A stretch of DNA of 64,000 bases from Angiostrongylus vasorum (GCA_018806985.1 JADANN010000460.1:310001-374000); one strand, 5' to 3'; shown: positions 13,101 to 25,263, counted from the first letter of the stretch. Numbers and translations are program-made. The notes: generated by a model not told the origin, from the letters alone.

Positions 13101-16100
13101 ATCCAACAGCGTCCTGGTATCAAAGTCGCATGGTGGCAAACCTCCCTTTGATCCACAAAGGCTGCAACTGCCTGTAATGGTGAAGACCTGGGACATACTT
13201 TGGCCAGGCTGACCTCGGGAGTCCAGGGAACCACAATGACTTAACCAGAAATCTCCGAAAAATGGAGATTATACTGGGGCGGCCCGCACAACCAATGAGT
13301 ACAGGCTGTTTAAGTACCAAGTATCGTAAGTAGTAGTAGGTAAGTTAATAGCAACTGCCAACTTACATTGATGTTCAAACGACTAAAGTTAGCAAGAATT
13401 ACTTGGTACAAAGAAGTTTGTTAAATTATTCATCGACCGTTTACTGCCTATGTAATTGGATGAATACATCTTTGTCCACGTGTTGAGGGCTCATCTTCTT
13501 TTGTGTTGTATCCTATAGTTTCAGTAGAAGAAAACACGGGTCCGAAGTTTTTTTTATTGCTCATTAATACATATGAAGCGTCATTTATGTTTTATTTATT
13601 TGCTAGTGTCTTACTTATTCATGAGTCAGAATTCACACATACAAACCGAAGAAAAAAAGCCTTTGTAGTTCCTGTTTTATGCTAAAGGATATCTACGTTA
13701 AAAGTATTTCAATAACAATTAACCTTCCATGCTTTCTGATGTTTTGGGAAACTTTCGTATTCGTCAATTCATCACTCACCTGGAATGCCGGTATTCCAAC
13801 AGTAATCCGAACATTCGTTCATTTTTAGATCGCTTACGGCCAGTCGGTAAACGGAGCCCAAGTGCAGATTCGACTAACCTCGTATCAGAATCCCACTATG
13901 GCACTATCCAATACAACCACCTGCAATTGTCCAATAGCATATTGTGATTTTTTGCCGCAGAATCAACAGAACGCCTGCTCATTCAGCTTCGTTACAGTTA
14001 TTTCGTCAGCTTAGTGAGTATACATTTCATCTGTAATAATGAAGTCATAAAGTTTCCTGTGATATAGTTTAGGAGAACAACTGGAAAGCATCAATTCCTT
14101 TGGCTGGTGTCTTTGTACCCATAACGTTCTATTTCCAATATGATAAGATTTAGATGGTCCGTGGTCTAGGGACCACTGAATTTGAGCAAAAAACTAGGAA
14201 TGCAAATCACTAATGAGGATATTGCCTTATTATATCACGAGGAATATGAATTTCTTCCAAGTCTAATTTAAGTTATGTGAAGGTGACGACATGTTTTAGT
14301 TCCAGATTAAGCGTCGGCTTGTAATTCTGGTGATGTTAAACTAGTAGAAATTGTATCTGCAGAAATGTGTAAAACTGCATAGTTGGTAATGAGGGAGAAA
14401 AAAGCAATGGTTAGAGGTGGCTTGACCATGCAAGGATCAAACCAAGCCTCTCCTCTCTCCACGATTGGTAACTCGATGTCAGACATGTCTGGAAAGAAGT
14501 CCTTCCAATCCACGAACGTATGCTGTTTCTGATGATACCAAATAGAGCGTTCTCAATTGGCTGTCGAACCCTTATGTAAATTGAAAGACCATTTTGGATT
14601 ATGAGTGCAACGCAGTGGAATGAGTGAAAGAAAAGTTAGAATCCTCAATTCTGCCAATAGAAACTAAAAAATAAATGTGTAGTATTGGAAAAACGAGTAA
14701 CGTTTTCAAACTTTCTAATGAAGTCTACATTAAAAATTATGCTAGAATACTAGTCCCGTTTTAACACGCACGTTCTCCATGCTGAGCATAAATAATAGTA
14801 AAAACATTCTATACAGATTAAATGGATGTCTTCAGAGAAACATGCTGGAGGAAATTGCAAAATGATGATTTATTTTTATCGATTCAGTCAGTCTGTGCAG
14901 TATATCCAATCGGACTTCAATCCTTTCTTCGGATCAATCTCCACTGGAAACTGGACAAATCCGCATTCGTTTCAGATGATTAGCAAACCAGTAAGTCTAC
15001 AATAGGTGTCAATACAACATTCCCGTTAAATTGAAACGTTGATTGGACGAGTCTTGCCAAAGCCGCTTCTAAGTAAGCTTAATGATTTAAACTCCCTAAC
15101 TTAAATATCTTTAGGTCTCTATTGACATCTTTGTGCAACATCTGGGGGTTTCAATTGACAGTGCGACAGCAAACCTTCTGTTCTTCGGAAAACTTACACT
15201 GGTTTGCGAATTTTAAGAACCTTTTGCTTACTTGTGGGACAACGAGCGAAGCGCTTGCCTTCATATAGGTGGATTCATTTATTGTCGACTTATCCATGTT
15301 CAAGAAGAGTGGCGGTGGCGATCAGTCGTTGTCTTTAGTTGGACTTCAGTTAGGAACACAGTGTGTTTTCTTTCAATCTTCTTCTTTCTTTTTCTGATTT
15401 GCTGCGTAATTTTGACATGATGTATAAGTTCATGATAAGTTCGCTTTATAACCAGCCATGTAAAAATAAGCCTTTTGTTTTAGGTCGAATAGAAAATTCG
15501 TAGCAAAACAATATAATTCAATACGCTCGCTGCCATGCGGGTTCTTTCAATAACTGGAAAAATTTAAGGAGCTGAGAGGTTCACTCTACGGATCTCCCTC
15601 ATTGAGCGATATCACATTGGTTACTCGAGAAAGAAAGTGGTACCTAGGGTGTTAATCGCTGACCAAAAGCGACCACGTGCTTCTCTGAGACACAGGTGCT
15701 ACAGGGGAAACGGGGCTTTTGCTGAGCCAAAATGGTACATAACTTCTGTGTTTACAAAGACATTTTCATGCATCTTTACATGGGTGTTCTCTCGTTTATG
15801 TGCAATGTATTCTACGAGTAAATTCTACCAAACACCTGCGATCAAATAACAGGAAAGTATGCGGGAGGCGATTAGGAGTCCCACTTAACTTATAACCTCC
15901 TCGCGCACTCTTGGAGGGACATCAAGTTGTTACCCTTGAGCATACTGAAATCCGAAGTTCAGGGCTCAGCAAGATATACCTGTCCATTAAATGCCAAAAA
16001 CAACAAAATAAGAGAACCTCTTCCCCCTAACCCCGAAAAAAGCTCCTGAAACGATAGTTTTAGATAGGTCGAGTGAGGAAAGGTTACTGAAATCTCAGAG

Positions 16101-19100
16101 CCCTTCTAGAACGTATGAATCTCGAAGGACTAAGGTGACGATCTGTACCTACAACACATGCTCACCAGCATTTGAGTCCTCTGTAGAAAAACTTGATCCG
16201 TCACGCAACAATGATGAGGTACGACGTCATCGGATTGCTTGAAACGAGAAGACGCCGCCCTTTCAGCGCGGTATATGACACCGAAAAGCAACTATTCATC
16301 GGAACATGCGACAATAGAAGAGTTGGTGGCGAGTGCGTCCACGTGAGCGCGAGTTTGGCAACGAGCATCGATTCATTTGAACTAACCCAAATTGTACTTT
16401 TATGGTTGAAGGGATGTGGATCAATATCAGTTTTAACAATCTTCCTCGTCTGCACACCAACACCAAGCTATGACGAAAACGAAATTGAAGAGTTCTCAAT
16501 GGATTTGGAGAAGTTCTGCAGAGAAGACCATGCATTCTTTAAGGACATCATTAGAGACGTCAACGCTAGGATTGGACCCAGAAGAACGCCTGAAGGGCAT
16601 CACATTGGGACACATGGATTAGAATGGAACGAGCAGGAGGGGTAGGTTGAGTTTGTCATGACTTTCAAAACCTTTCATAGTAGCCCACAGTTCCGGAAGC
16701 CGCGCTCTCAACGCTGACTGTGGGAGTTGCCCAATGCAGAGCACCCTAACGAAATACCCCACAAGAACGAAGGTTTTGTCTAAACATCATTGTTGTTCCA
16801 AAATTCCAAACAAGATCGCACCATCGCCTGCTTCACAGAAGACTTCGTTTTCCGCGAAAATAAGAAAAAACTGCTAATTTTTGAAAAAAGGAGGTCCAAG
16901 AGCACCGTAAACTGAGATTTACTCAGTTTTTAGTCGGCTGCTGCTGAGATACCGTTCTTGGCAACATCGACGAGGAATATGGTTGGCTCATTTAACATCT
17001 TCACGTTAGCGCTATTAATGCTGAGAGTTGAAGGTCACAAAGAGACGTCTGTCTTCAGAAACACTCAAGCTGGTATGCCAACATGGAATGGAAAAGTTTG
17101 ACAACTAAAATATCACCATTCTACGACGGTTCGACATCAGAAGAAAGGTTAGGGAAGCGGTACCATCTCGCCGGAATTATTTTTTGCAACTCTCCAAAAT
17201 TTCGTGCACACTTTGGAATGGGTCAACGTGGGAGTGAAAATAGGTTATCGGCAATTCCACGATCTTTGCTTTGTTGACGAAATCGTTTTTATAACACCAA
17301 GCATTAGCCGGGCGGAACGATGCAAGCCGATTTTGATAACAATTATGGAAAGTTGGTCTTCGACTAAATCTAATAAAAGCAACTTTCATGAAGAACGGAT
17401 TGACTTCTTATGTCCCATATCCGCTAAGAGAAATAAATCTCTTCAAATCTCCAGCTACGTTTATCTAGGAAGCAAAGATAGCATGACGAAACGACTTATC
17501 CCCAGAGTTGAGCAGGAAGAGAGAGGCATGCGGAACTTCCAAGTGTATCAAGGACGTGGTGAGGTAAACAAGGAGCACCTGAGCCCATGCCCATCTTTTC
17601 GATTTCACCATTTTCTTCTTCCTGCTTCAAGATATGTGTGAAAATCATGTTAGACACGTATGGTGGGTGAAAAATCGCTTGGAGTTATCGAACACGCAGT
17701 CGAAAGGGCGATGTTACGAGTATCCCGTATCATGCATGCAAGCGACAGAGAGTATCCGAAGCTCCGATCTGCGTCAACGATCAAGGATCTAAGACGCTGT
17801 TCTATACTCCATATTTTCGAAATTAAAGTGGGTCGGACACGAAATATCTATAAACGACAACTGATAGACAAGAAGCGTTAATGACTGAATTCCCAGCTTA
17901 TCGATAGCAAGGCAGAAAGACTACCGACTCGTTGGCCAGAGTTCTTCACGAAAATCTTTGGAAAAGGATATGGTGCTCAACAAATCTTTAGAGGGAGAAA
18001 ATACCACTGGGCTACTCTTGCACGCAATAAGGAGAAATAGAAGGTTTATTGGAGACGGCTTGAGTCACTCGACTGTGAACGGGACGACGGATGGATGGCA
18101 CAAGCGAAGAAGTTCGCTGAATTTTAGAAGAAGCATCTCTATCATTATAAGGGTGCAAATGTACACATCAGCCTTCTTTGGAATTTTTTTTTGCTCGGAA
18201 TCCGTTTAAAGAGTAAATTTTTAAATACTTAAACGAAAGCACTGCAGCTACCGATACCCTCTCATGTTCTGAATGGAATCCCTCAAACAAAAAAATAAAT
18301 AAATAAATATGAAGATGAAGTGCAAGTGAACATTGGGGAAGCAAATTGGAAGAAATAGGCCATAACTACGATCTGTGGATTGGAAGAGCTTTGGGATATC
18401 ATAGGTAGTAAATTTGCTTGATTTTCGATCTCTGGCATGTATTTTCAAATAATGTAGACCGTGAGGATCGAGTGGATCGTAGACCGGCCAGCTACTCCTG
18501 ACCGCTCATAATTTTGGCAAGATGAAAGTGTTAAAAACTAACAGTTTGCTGCAGATACATATGAAACTAACTTGAATCATGTATATTGATCATTCAATAT
18601 AGTGATCTTCTAGGCTTCAGCTCATCTTGAATATCCAGTGTATAAACGGGATGATGGGTGATATGTGCGACTTGTCGTGTAACATCCCTTCGACCTACAC
18701 CATGAATAACTATGCCATTTGCTCGAATAATCGAACAGGAGATTATTTCAACTGTACCTACAACAGCTACACTTCTCAGGTTTGTAATAGTCGCTTTTAA
18801 TCTAAGCAGATGCAGAGTTTTTTGCCAATGAAAGATCCACTTCACTGTAAAGAGTGCTACATGTTTAAGGAGATGATTCACCAGAAATTATTGTTCGATT
18901 TCAATCTGGATTTTTAAAGTGGCAGATCCTAGCCCAGAGCAAACTCTATTATTCGAAGTGAAAGAATTAAATTTTACAATCTTTGCCAATGAGAAATAAG
19001 TCTACCCACACCGATTGCTTAAAATCCTAGTCGCCAGGAGGAGATGAGATCGTTCTAGGCAGTTTCGAACTCGGCTTGATTCCTCAATTATTTCCCTCAG

Positions 19101-22049
19101 AGGTTGTTATCGAGGTGCTACAAGAAGTGGTGGTATGACCTTCTTTTGGTGCAATTTCGGACGTTAGAAGCGGTGGAGCTTCATCGTGTTCTAAACAGTG
19201 AGCTGATCTTCTTCGGTTACATAGAGATCCATTCCTCATCACAATGCGTTCGGGAAACGGTTCGTTCTGGTCGCTGCAGTAGAAGCGCCGACGATGCTTC
19301 AAAACGGCGATTTCATTGAGTGTTGTTTGATTTTTGTGGCAATCACTTTTTGAGCTTGTTCGGTTTTATAATATTCTTCAGACGCTCTGGAACAGTTGAG
19401 AAGTTTGGCCAAAGTTTTTCAGCAAGTTACCAGGGAGTTGTGGTTGTGTTTGCCTTACAAAGCCTTCAATTCTTTGCCCAAAATAGCAAGGAAAAAATCT
19501 GCGACAGTCCTCATTATCAACGCCGAATTTCACACTATGAAATAATCTAAACCAATGTTGCACGATGCTTTCGTTAACAATTCCTTGACCTCATACTCCA
19601 TCAATGCTTCGAGCAGTTTGCGCCGAGTACATCTAATTTAAAGTTGTAGAAGTAGATCTGTCGAAATTGCCGCTTTGACACCAGGAATTCAAGACTTTGA
19701 AATCTGCCAAAAGCGCAATTTGCATTCTAGCTCTAATAATAACAGTACTCGAGACAAAACCATTGCTAAAGCATAGACAAGAAAAATCGAGCTTGAAATG
19801 CGACATTAATTTACGCTCAACGTAATATCTGTTAACCACAAGGATGCTAAGAAATGAGCAAAACTAGCTACTCCGTTCGGGCATCGAACCCACGATCACC
19901 CTTTCAGGGGCTCACATGCTATCCAACGCACCAACCGACACCCGTGCTTTGCCCTTCTGTCGGCCACTTTTTACTCCAGCAATGTTATCTGCGACCACCC
20001 ACAAACGAGAATAATCTGCGGAGCACACATCGACATTGAACCCAGTGAAGCTGAAGCGGCAGTCGAAACCTCAATGTTTAACTTTTTTTTACTGCGTATT
20101 CTTTTCATGGCACAGTGCTATGTAGAATACAACCACAAAGGTGCTGAAATATAAGCAAAATTGGCTACTTAAGTTGAGCTTCGAACTCGCGATTGCCCTT
20201 CTCTAATAATCACGTGTTATCCACCACATCAACCGAGACTCTTGGTTTGCCTTTCCCTCAGCCTCATTCTCACTCTATCACTGCTATTCGCAACAACCCG
20301 TCGACGAATTTGGGAGGGGGAGAGGATGGCATAGATTGTTAGTGAACCCAGTTAAACAAAATCTGCATTCAAAATCACAGTGACAACGCATGAGTTTCGG
20401 TTGATTTGTTGGCTAACTAACAGTTCCTGGTGATCGTAATGGAAACCCACCTGAGATTGCTTGCGAGTTTCGACAAGATCTCAGTTCTTTGTTGTTGTGT
20501 TTCACGCAATTGCCCGCCATGAAAAAAGAATAGGTTGTGAGATAAGTTAAACATTGTAATATTTCTCAGTTCAACCATGCAAATCCGTGTACTGGAATAC
20601 TTCCTTGAATGCTACGTTTTCATTGTTTCAGTTTGATTATTAATTTCCTAACCGGATAAGATTTTTTCTCTTCAATTGTCTTGCTATGGCTTTCCTATTT
20701 AGTCATCACTCATAATGTCACTACCTCATGATGTGGAAAAAGGTTTGATACCATGCGATTACTTTTCTACTACTGAGACGGTGACTTCTGCCATCTATTT
20801 ACTCTAACCTTGGACTCTGTGTTAAACTACTGAACTATTTCTCTCTATACAAGACCAATTTTGAGAAAGAAAACCCCGTACCTTTGCTATGAATCGCTGG
20901 TCGGTAATCAGGAATACATTCTATTCCTAGTCGCGATTAGGAATTAAACTATCGGAAATGTATATTCTCATCTCAAAAGAAAGTATTCCACTGAATAGTT
21001 TTAGCTGTCCATTGCATTTTTTCTTCACACTGCAACCACAAATTTGGAAACCATTCTCCATAACAGTTTATTTAGACGCTAGTAATGAGAAGTGATGAAA
21101 ACTTTCATTGTTCTTAATTTTATTTCACGAAGCTTACTCAGCGTTACTCCTAACACTTACTTACTTACTTGAACGGCTCATCTTCACTGATTGTGAGCGC
21201 CAGCATAACCACCATTTTTCGGAGATTTGCTAGTTAAGCCATTGTGGTTCCCTGGAATCCCGAGGACAGCCTCACCAAAGTCTGCCCCAGGTCGTCACCA
21301 CGACAGGCAGTCGCAGCCCTTGTGGATCAGAGGGAGATCTGCCACCATGCGACCCCGATACCAGAACGGTGGTGGATCCTGGTGTTGGTTTACTCTTAGC
21401 TAGGCTTCCTGATGGAAATCTTTCGGTGACCATGCCAGGGAATGAATCGCCCGCTGTACATCGCAGTCCGACACCCAGGAACACCTCCCATCCACGATGA
21501 GGCGGTAAACCGTTGGGAGGTACTCTTAACAACAACATCAATACCGTGATAGCCATTAAAAATAACAGTAGCATTAACAAGAATAACAAAAGCATTATTA
21601 TTTCAGGTAGTGCAATGTCAGTTGTGCGCCACAAATGGCAACTTCAACGGAACTTGTGTGAACACGATTCCGATACAGTACATAGGTGTATCATCAGCAT
21701 TCCGTGTATGGACCATTGTTCTCGGGTGCTTATTGGGCATCGCGATGCTCCTCATTTTCTGCCTTATTATATCGTATATAATGTAAGCAGCGGAGTTTGA
21801 CTTTTAGATTGGGAAGTCCATTTCGTTCTCAAATATCACCATTAGCTTTGTCTTACTTCACTAATTTCAATAATACTTAGTGGACAAGATATTAAATCAT
21901 TCTTCTTCTATTGCAAACTTTATTCTTTTAGAAGAGAAATCAGTATTTATCTCGATTCAGTGTTAGAAACCGAGAACAGTACGACGAACGGTCCAACTAC
22001 AAAACCTCAAGCAAGCATGCAAACGGCAAAGCCAGTAAATCTCTTCTAG
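10159..22049 (+). CDS. DSL-like (Notch-ligand-like) type I membrane protein with Gln-rich N-terminus, 11 exons
   Basis: Exons: 10159-10247, 12136-12234, 12292-12349, 12405-12488, 13829-14013, 14888-14990, 15115-15201, 15269-15360, 18614-18779, 21607-21782, 21932-22049. All introns are GT-AG and phases match throughout, giving 1257 nt, 418 residues and a TAG stop. Residues 1-18 form a signal peptide (MRALDAFSLLFPLLCHSS). Residues 19-110 are Gln/Pro/Ser-rich. Residues 115-240 resemble an MNNL domain, with TCNC and YC cysteines and a later FGSISTGNW stretch. Residues 275-325 have DSL-like cysteine spacing, C-x8-C-x3-C-x13-C-x10-C-x11-C, with the first three gaps close to those of Delta-type ligands. 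A short C-rich stretch, a membrane span (about 355-379) and a 40-residue cytoplasmic tail follow. There are no complete EGF repeats, and the usual GW-G motif of DSL is missing. A role as a surface ligand for Notch-type receptors is inference. The gene model is strong; the domain assignment is moderate. The exon 8 to 9 junction spans a 3.3 kb intron holding an RTE copy. Confidence 0.8.
11740..12005 (-). repeat. Possible very old SINE A head fragment in intron 1
   Basis: About 11972-12005 reads as the family A head on the minus strand (ACGATGAGG beside a CAA-TTTGGAGGT block, as at 7075-7110 and 21495-21525). Upstream similarity is too weak to define the ends. Confidence 0.3.
12590..12850. mobile_element. 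Small inverted-repeat (MITE-like) element in intron 4
   Basis: Two arms of about 75 bases, roughly 12624-12700 and 12740-12815, are imperfect reverse complements. Both outer ends read AAGCTTACACGA from the outside and both inner ends reach CAGAGCCGATG. The arms share the block GACGGTTTCGTC. A related half-copy occurs at 36045-36110. No transposase is present. This is probably a non-autonomous DNA element. Confidence 0.6.
12942..13338 (+). mobile_element. SINE family A in intron 4
   Basis: A well preserved copy. Head block TCGTGGCTGGGAGGTGTTCC at 12964-12983, then a body including TGGTGGCAAACCTCCC, a GGCCCGCACAACCA block (13280-13293), and a tail of AAGTA-type repeats. Possible 8-base target duplication TAGCAACT lies at about 12932 and 13346. 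The GCCCGCACAAC plus AAGTA tail matches the 3' end of the RTE at 1-945. Confidence 0.85.
16050..18165 (+). mobile_element. RTE-type retrotransposon (lineage 2), nearly full length but decayed, in intron 8
   Basis: The order is that of an RTE element: apurinic-endonuclease-like domain (about 16130-16650), linker, then reverse transcriptase (about 17050-18110). The endonuclease frame keeps VIGLLETRRRRPF, with the catalytic Glu in ETRR, and RDVNARIGPRR, related to the GDFNA motif. The RT has FVDEI where FADDI is expected, so the catalytic Asp pair is damaged. Stops and frameshifts split it into several frames. It lies inside the 3.3 kb intron between exons 8 and 9 of the DSL-like gene, in the same orientation. 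Confidence 0.88.
18780..19859. other. Intron 9 of the DSL-like gene, first part; nothing recognised
   Basis: No exon or known repeat is seen in this stretch. The short open frames lack splice signals in phase with the gene. Confidence 0.4.
19860..20370 (-). mobile_element. Two tRNA-like SINE copies, family D
   Basis: On the minus strand, 19868-19950 has a box A-like GGTGCGTTGGATAGC and a box B-like GTGGGTTCGATGCCCG separated by a stem-loop with GGGG/CCCC pairing, a tRNA-like layout. The acceptor stem does not pair, so it is not a tRNA gene. A second copy at about 20060-20345 has the same order (GAGTTCGAAGCTC as box B, the GGTTGATGTGGTGGATAAC head) and the family D tail (GCTGAAATATAAGCAAAA region) at its plus-strand left end. 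Confidence 0.65.
20371..21160. other. Intron 9 of the DSL-like gene, middle part; nothing recognised
   Basis: AT-rich sequence with no exon, SINE or transposon signature that I can support. Confidence 0.4.
21158..21530 (-). mobile_element. SINE family A in intron 9
   Basis: A minus-strand copy running from the head at about 21525 (TCGTGGATGGGAGGTGTTCC) through the body to a TTACTTACTTACTTGAACGG tail at 21158-21180, which is the complement of the AAGTA-repeat tail. The frame at 21272-21634 (-) is an artefact of the repeat. Confidence 0.85.
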
Positions 22050-23420
22050 AAGAACAAGAATGGTCCAGGTCGACGAGAAGACCTTTTGCAACCCAATATG
22101 AAGTGAGCACGTAATCCTCCAGCAGTCATCGAGTAATCGCTATTCTGCCCTCACACGTTCGCTTTCAGGATAGTTCTGCTCGTAATGGCTTCGCCAGCAC
22201 GAATTCAAGACAAGAACACCAAGTCTAATTAACAAGGAGCTTTCGCTGATTTAAATTTCTGGTGATGATTTTCAATCATCTACCTTCATGACTAACAGGC
22301 AATTCCTTGGTAATGTATGTGTCATAAATATCAACATTCGACCACTCAAAGGAGACTTTAGCTCAGTTCGCTGCTATTATCTTGATGTGAGATGGTCTCA
22401 GCTACCATTAAGCAGTCTCGAGCTCAAGCACAGACACTAAGACGCGAACAGTTATGAAACTGCACCTCTTACTCTTTGTTGATTTTCTTGTGTCTGTATT
22501 TCCTCGTGATATCAGTGTACTAATCTATCATTTCAACCATGTAGATATTTTTATGCTGAAGCTCAATCGTTTTATCGTGAAGGCTTGCTGTGTGCACCGA
22601 CGACCTGTATATCTATCACATGATTTCCTATTGAGAATGCCTCCAATATTCCAACAGTTGTTTTCGCAGTGTTCAAAACTGTGGCGTTTTGAAATATCTA
22701 TTTTGTTGTTTTCACCATTATGAAGTTTGTTACTCAAACACTATGCCCAGAGGTCTCAATTCTCTTCAGCTTTTCCCCAAGACCATTTGTGTTACTGAGT
22801 CCACCATCCGCTTAGTTATTATTTGCAACCTTTGTTAATATGATGTTCTATACTATTTTCGTTCAGCTCTTCAAATTCGGAATAAAACTGCCAATGAATC
22901 AGGTCATTTGACTGAGATTAATCATAGTCTCCATGGTTGGGTAAGAAAGAGACGCGAGTCTCAAACAAGTGTTTTCAACATAATTACGATAACATAAACA
23001 TAACATAAACAAAAACATAGATTACGAAAAGCGTGTCAGAAAATTTTAAAAGCAAGCACAACTGTTCACTATTGAAAATGCACCCACGTCTTTATTTTTT
23101 GTTATTGGGCGAGAAGTGACGGACAGCAAGACTCACGTGCGACTCTACCGTGTGATGACGTATTTATTTGTAACTCACGTGAGCCAGCCACATTCGCAGT
23201 ATGGAGAGATGGATCGTGGTATGAGCCTCGTTGACGTCAGCATGCTCAAACTAGATCACAACTACGAACATCGACCGCACTAGAATGGTAAAAAATTCGT
23301 CATCGAACCCGCTTGGAATCTTTGCGTTGCATTTGACAATGGAACCGACGATGATCGAAAGATGCAACGTTATGGAAAAAAATTTCTGCTGTTGTACGTA
23401 AGCAATGAAAAGAAGAAAAT
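21985..23420 (+). repeat. Right arm of the inverted duplication that includes the last exon of the DSL-like gene
   Basis: Matches 2790-4310 in opposite orientation. It begins inside the last exon and runs about 1.4 kb past the stop. This arm is probably the parent, since it is continuous with the functional gene, and the 2.8-4.3 kb arm the copy. The 89-codon frame at 22454-22723 is conserved only because the whole block is; nothing suggests it is a protein. Confidence 0.8.
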
Positions 23421-23928
23421 TGGGAGAGAACTAGCTCAAACAACAGGCTATAATTCAAAAATCCCCTTTGGTGGGAAACGTGGTCCACAAGGATGCAATT
23501 TTCAAGAATACGGCTGAAACGAACGAGTACCCGTTCTCTAGATACAACGCTAGTAACTCTTTACAAGAAGACTACTCCCTTCTTGGTTTGAATGGAATCA
23601 CTTACAATCGATCGCGTACGGTGAGAATCGCTGGAATCTGTGCCCCGTGCGGTGTCTCAGCCATTGAGTACATTAGGATCAAGATCAATAATCAAGAGCG
23701 TTAGGTTCGAACTCAACCAGAAGACGCATCATGTAGCCAGTCGAGTACTTTATTCAACCGTGGTCACAGAATTTCTCATTGTAGTTGTGCATCGAGCCTA
23801 TATTACGAGCTGATCAACGCTGAAAGTCTCATCCTTTTCATGATTAATCATTATCGTTGTTACCACTATTACTGATATTGATATAACTACTATTGTCATT
23901 AATATTATTATTATTACTTTCTCCTTTC
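23421..23928. other. Intergenic; one unassigned open frame
   Basis: A 78-codon frame at 23468-23704 (+) has protein-like composition (YSLLGLNGITYN, RIAGICAPCGVSAIEYIRI) but no start context, splice partner or recognised family. It could be a transposon remnant or chance. ATT-rich simple sequence lies at about 23895-23930. Confidence 0.3.
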
Positions 23929-23929
23929 T

Positions 23930-24125
23930 ATTTGCTGCCCACCACAATTTTTTTATGGCAGAGTGTTATGCAAAATACAACTCCAATGGTGCTGAGATAT
24001 TTGCAAAACTACGGACCGCTAGTGTTTGCTATGGGGGAGCGAATGCGCTATTACTCTTTCCGGGAGCTGACGCGTTCACCACCACACCATGAGGGTCCTT
24101 CGTTTCGGCTGTCTCATGGCTAGTT
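23930..24125 (-). mobile_element. tRNA-like SINE, family D
   Basis: Tail end at left (TTTATGGCAGAGTGTTATGC, then GCTGAGATATTTGCAAAAC) and tRNA-like head at right (complement of CATGGTGTGGTGGTGAACGC). Matches the arms at 42.8, 51.8 and 54.8 kb. Confidence 0.7.
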
Positions 24126-24217
24126 TTATTATTTATTAATCCATTCCCATTAGTTTTATTATTATTATTATTACAGTCACTATTATAATTACAACTATAG
24201 TTATAGCTATACTTTCC

Positions 24218-24600
24218 AACGGTTTACCGCTTCATCGTGGCTGGGAGGTTTTCCTGGGTATCGGACTGCGATGTACAGCGGGGGGTTCATCCTCTAGTAG
24301 GGTCTCCCAAGCTGAGAAGGAGTCCGGCGTTTCTATCAGGAGGCCTACTTAAGAGTAAACCAATATGAGAATCCAACACCGTCATGGTATCAAAAGTCGT
24401 ATGGTGGCAAACCTCCCTCCTGACCCACACGGGCTGCGACTGCCTGTCGTAGTGACGACCTGGGGCAGACTTTGGCCATGCTGACCTCGGGATTCCAAGG
24501 AAACACAATGGCTGAACTAGCAAACCCCGGAACAGTGAGATTATGCCGGAGCCCGCACAACCAGTGAGGAACGGTCGTCCAAGTATCCAAGTAAGTACTA
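24218..24600 (+). mobile_element. SINE family A, complete
   Basis: Head TCGTGGCTGGGAGGTTTTCC at 24234-24253, full body, GAGCCCGCACAACCAGTGAG at 24549-24568 and tail of CCAAGTA units at about 24580-24597. The clearest copy for showing tail identity with the RTE at 1-945. Flanked by ATT-rich simple repeats. Confidence 0.88.
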
Positions 24601-24714
24601 TTATTATTGTTATTATTATTATTATTATCATTGTTATCATTATTATTGTAGTTATCTGTGCACTATAATTGATTGAGAAAGACTATTGAAGTTCTAAATC
24701 AGTTTCAACTTTTA

Positions 24715-24900
24715 ATTACAGCCTATTCATTTCCCATGGCTGAGCATGATGTAAAATGCAGCCACAAGGATGCTGAGATACAAGCAAAAAAGATGGCTGA
24801 GAGAAAGGCAAAGCAATTGCCCTATTTGGTGTGGTGGATCGTGGGTTCGAAACCCTTCACCAAATTTTGCTGATATCTTAGCATTTTTATGGTTGTATAT
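24715..24900. mobile_element. Collapsed head-to-head pair of family D SINEs
   Basis: Left part reads GATGCTGAGATACAAGCAAAA (tail on the minus strand). Right part reads GGTGTGGTGGATCGTGGGTTCG, with a box B-like GGGTTCGAAACCC, and then GCTGATATCTTAGCATTTTT (tail on the plus strand). The two units point toward each other at their heads. Confidence 0.55.
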
Positions 24901-24944
24901 CACGTCTGTGTTTTTATTCCTCCAGATAAATCTGGTGTTACGTC

Positions 24945-24995
24945 CTTGGTTAAATCGAAAGGCCCCTCTAACCATTGCGCTACACGAGTCCTAGC
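24945..24995 (-). mobile_element. Head fragment of a family B SINE
   Basis: On the minus strand it has GGACTCGTGTAGCGCAATGG, with box A TAGCGCAATGG, matching family B heads. The body is missing. Confidence 0.45.
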
Positions 24996-25263
24996 AATAA
25001 TAACACCAATAACAGTAATAAGAATAAGGAAAATATTTAGCCTTGCATATTTAGTCTAACCATTACCGAGTGTTCAATTTGACAAGATACCTTTGCATAG
25101 ATTTGATTCTATAATAACTCGGAGAACAAGCGCATCCACCACCAAATGGTGAGTGCACCAAATGTAGTGCTTGTTTATTTCTGTTCATCAGATTGCCCAA
25201 AAAATATTTATTATGCTAACAACAAAGCAGACCGATTTCTTTTTAGTAAATGACGATTTATAT

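Noticed and set aside
15485..15500. 16-base candidate exon between exons 8 and 10 of the DSL-like gene
   Set aside because: It would only fix phase if exon 18614-18779 were absent; that exon fits in phase and supplies the DSL-like cysteines.
19868..19950. tRNA gene
   Set aside because: Box A, box B and a stem-loop are present but the acceptor stem does not pair and the flanks match a dispersed repeat; it is a SINE head.
21272..21634. 120-codon frame on the minus strand
   Set aside because: It is a SINE A copy read through, plus simple AT-rich sequence.
22454..22723. 89-codon frame identical to 3559-3828
   Set aside because: Identity comes from the duplication of the whole block, including non-coding DNA; composition and context do not suggest a gene.
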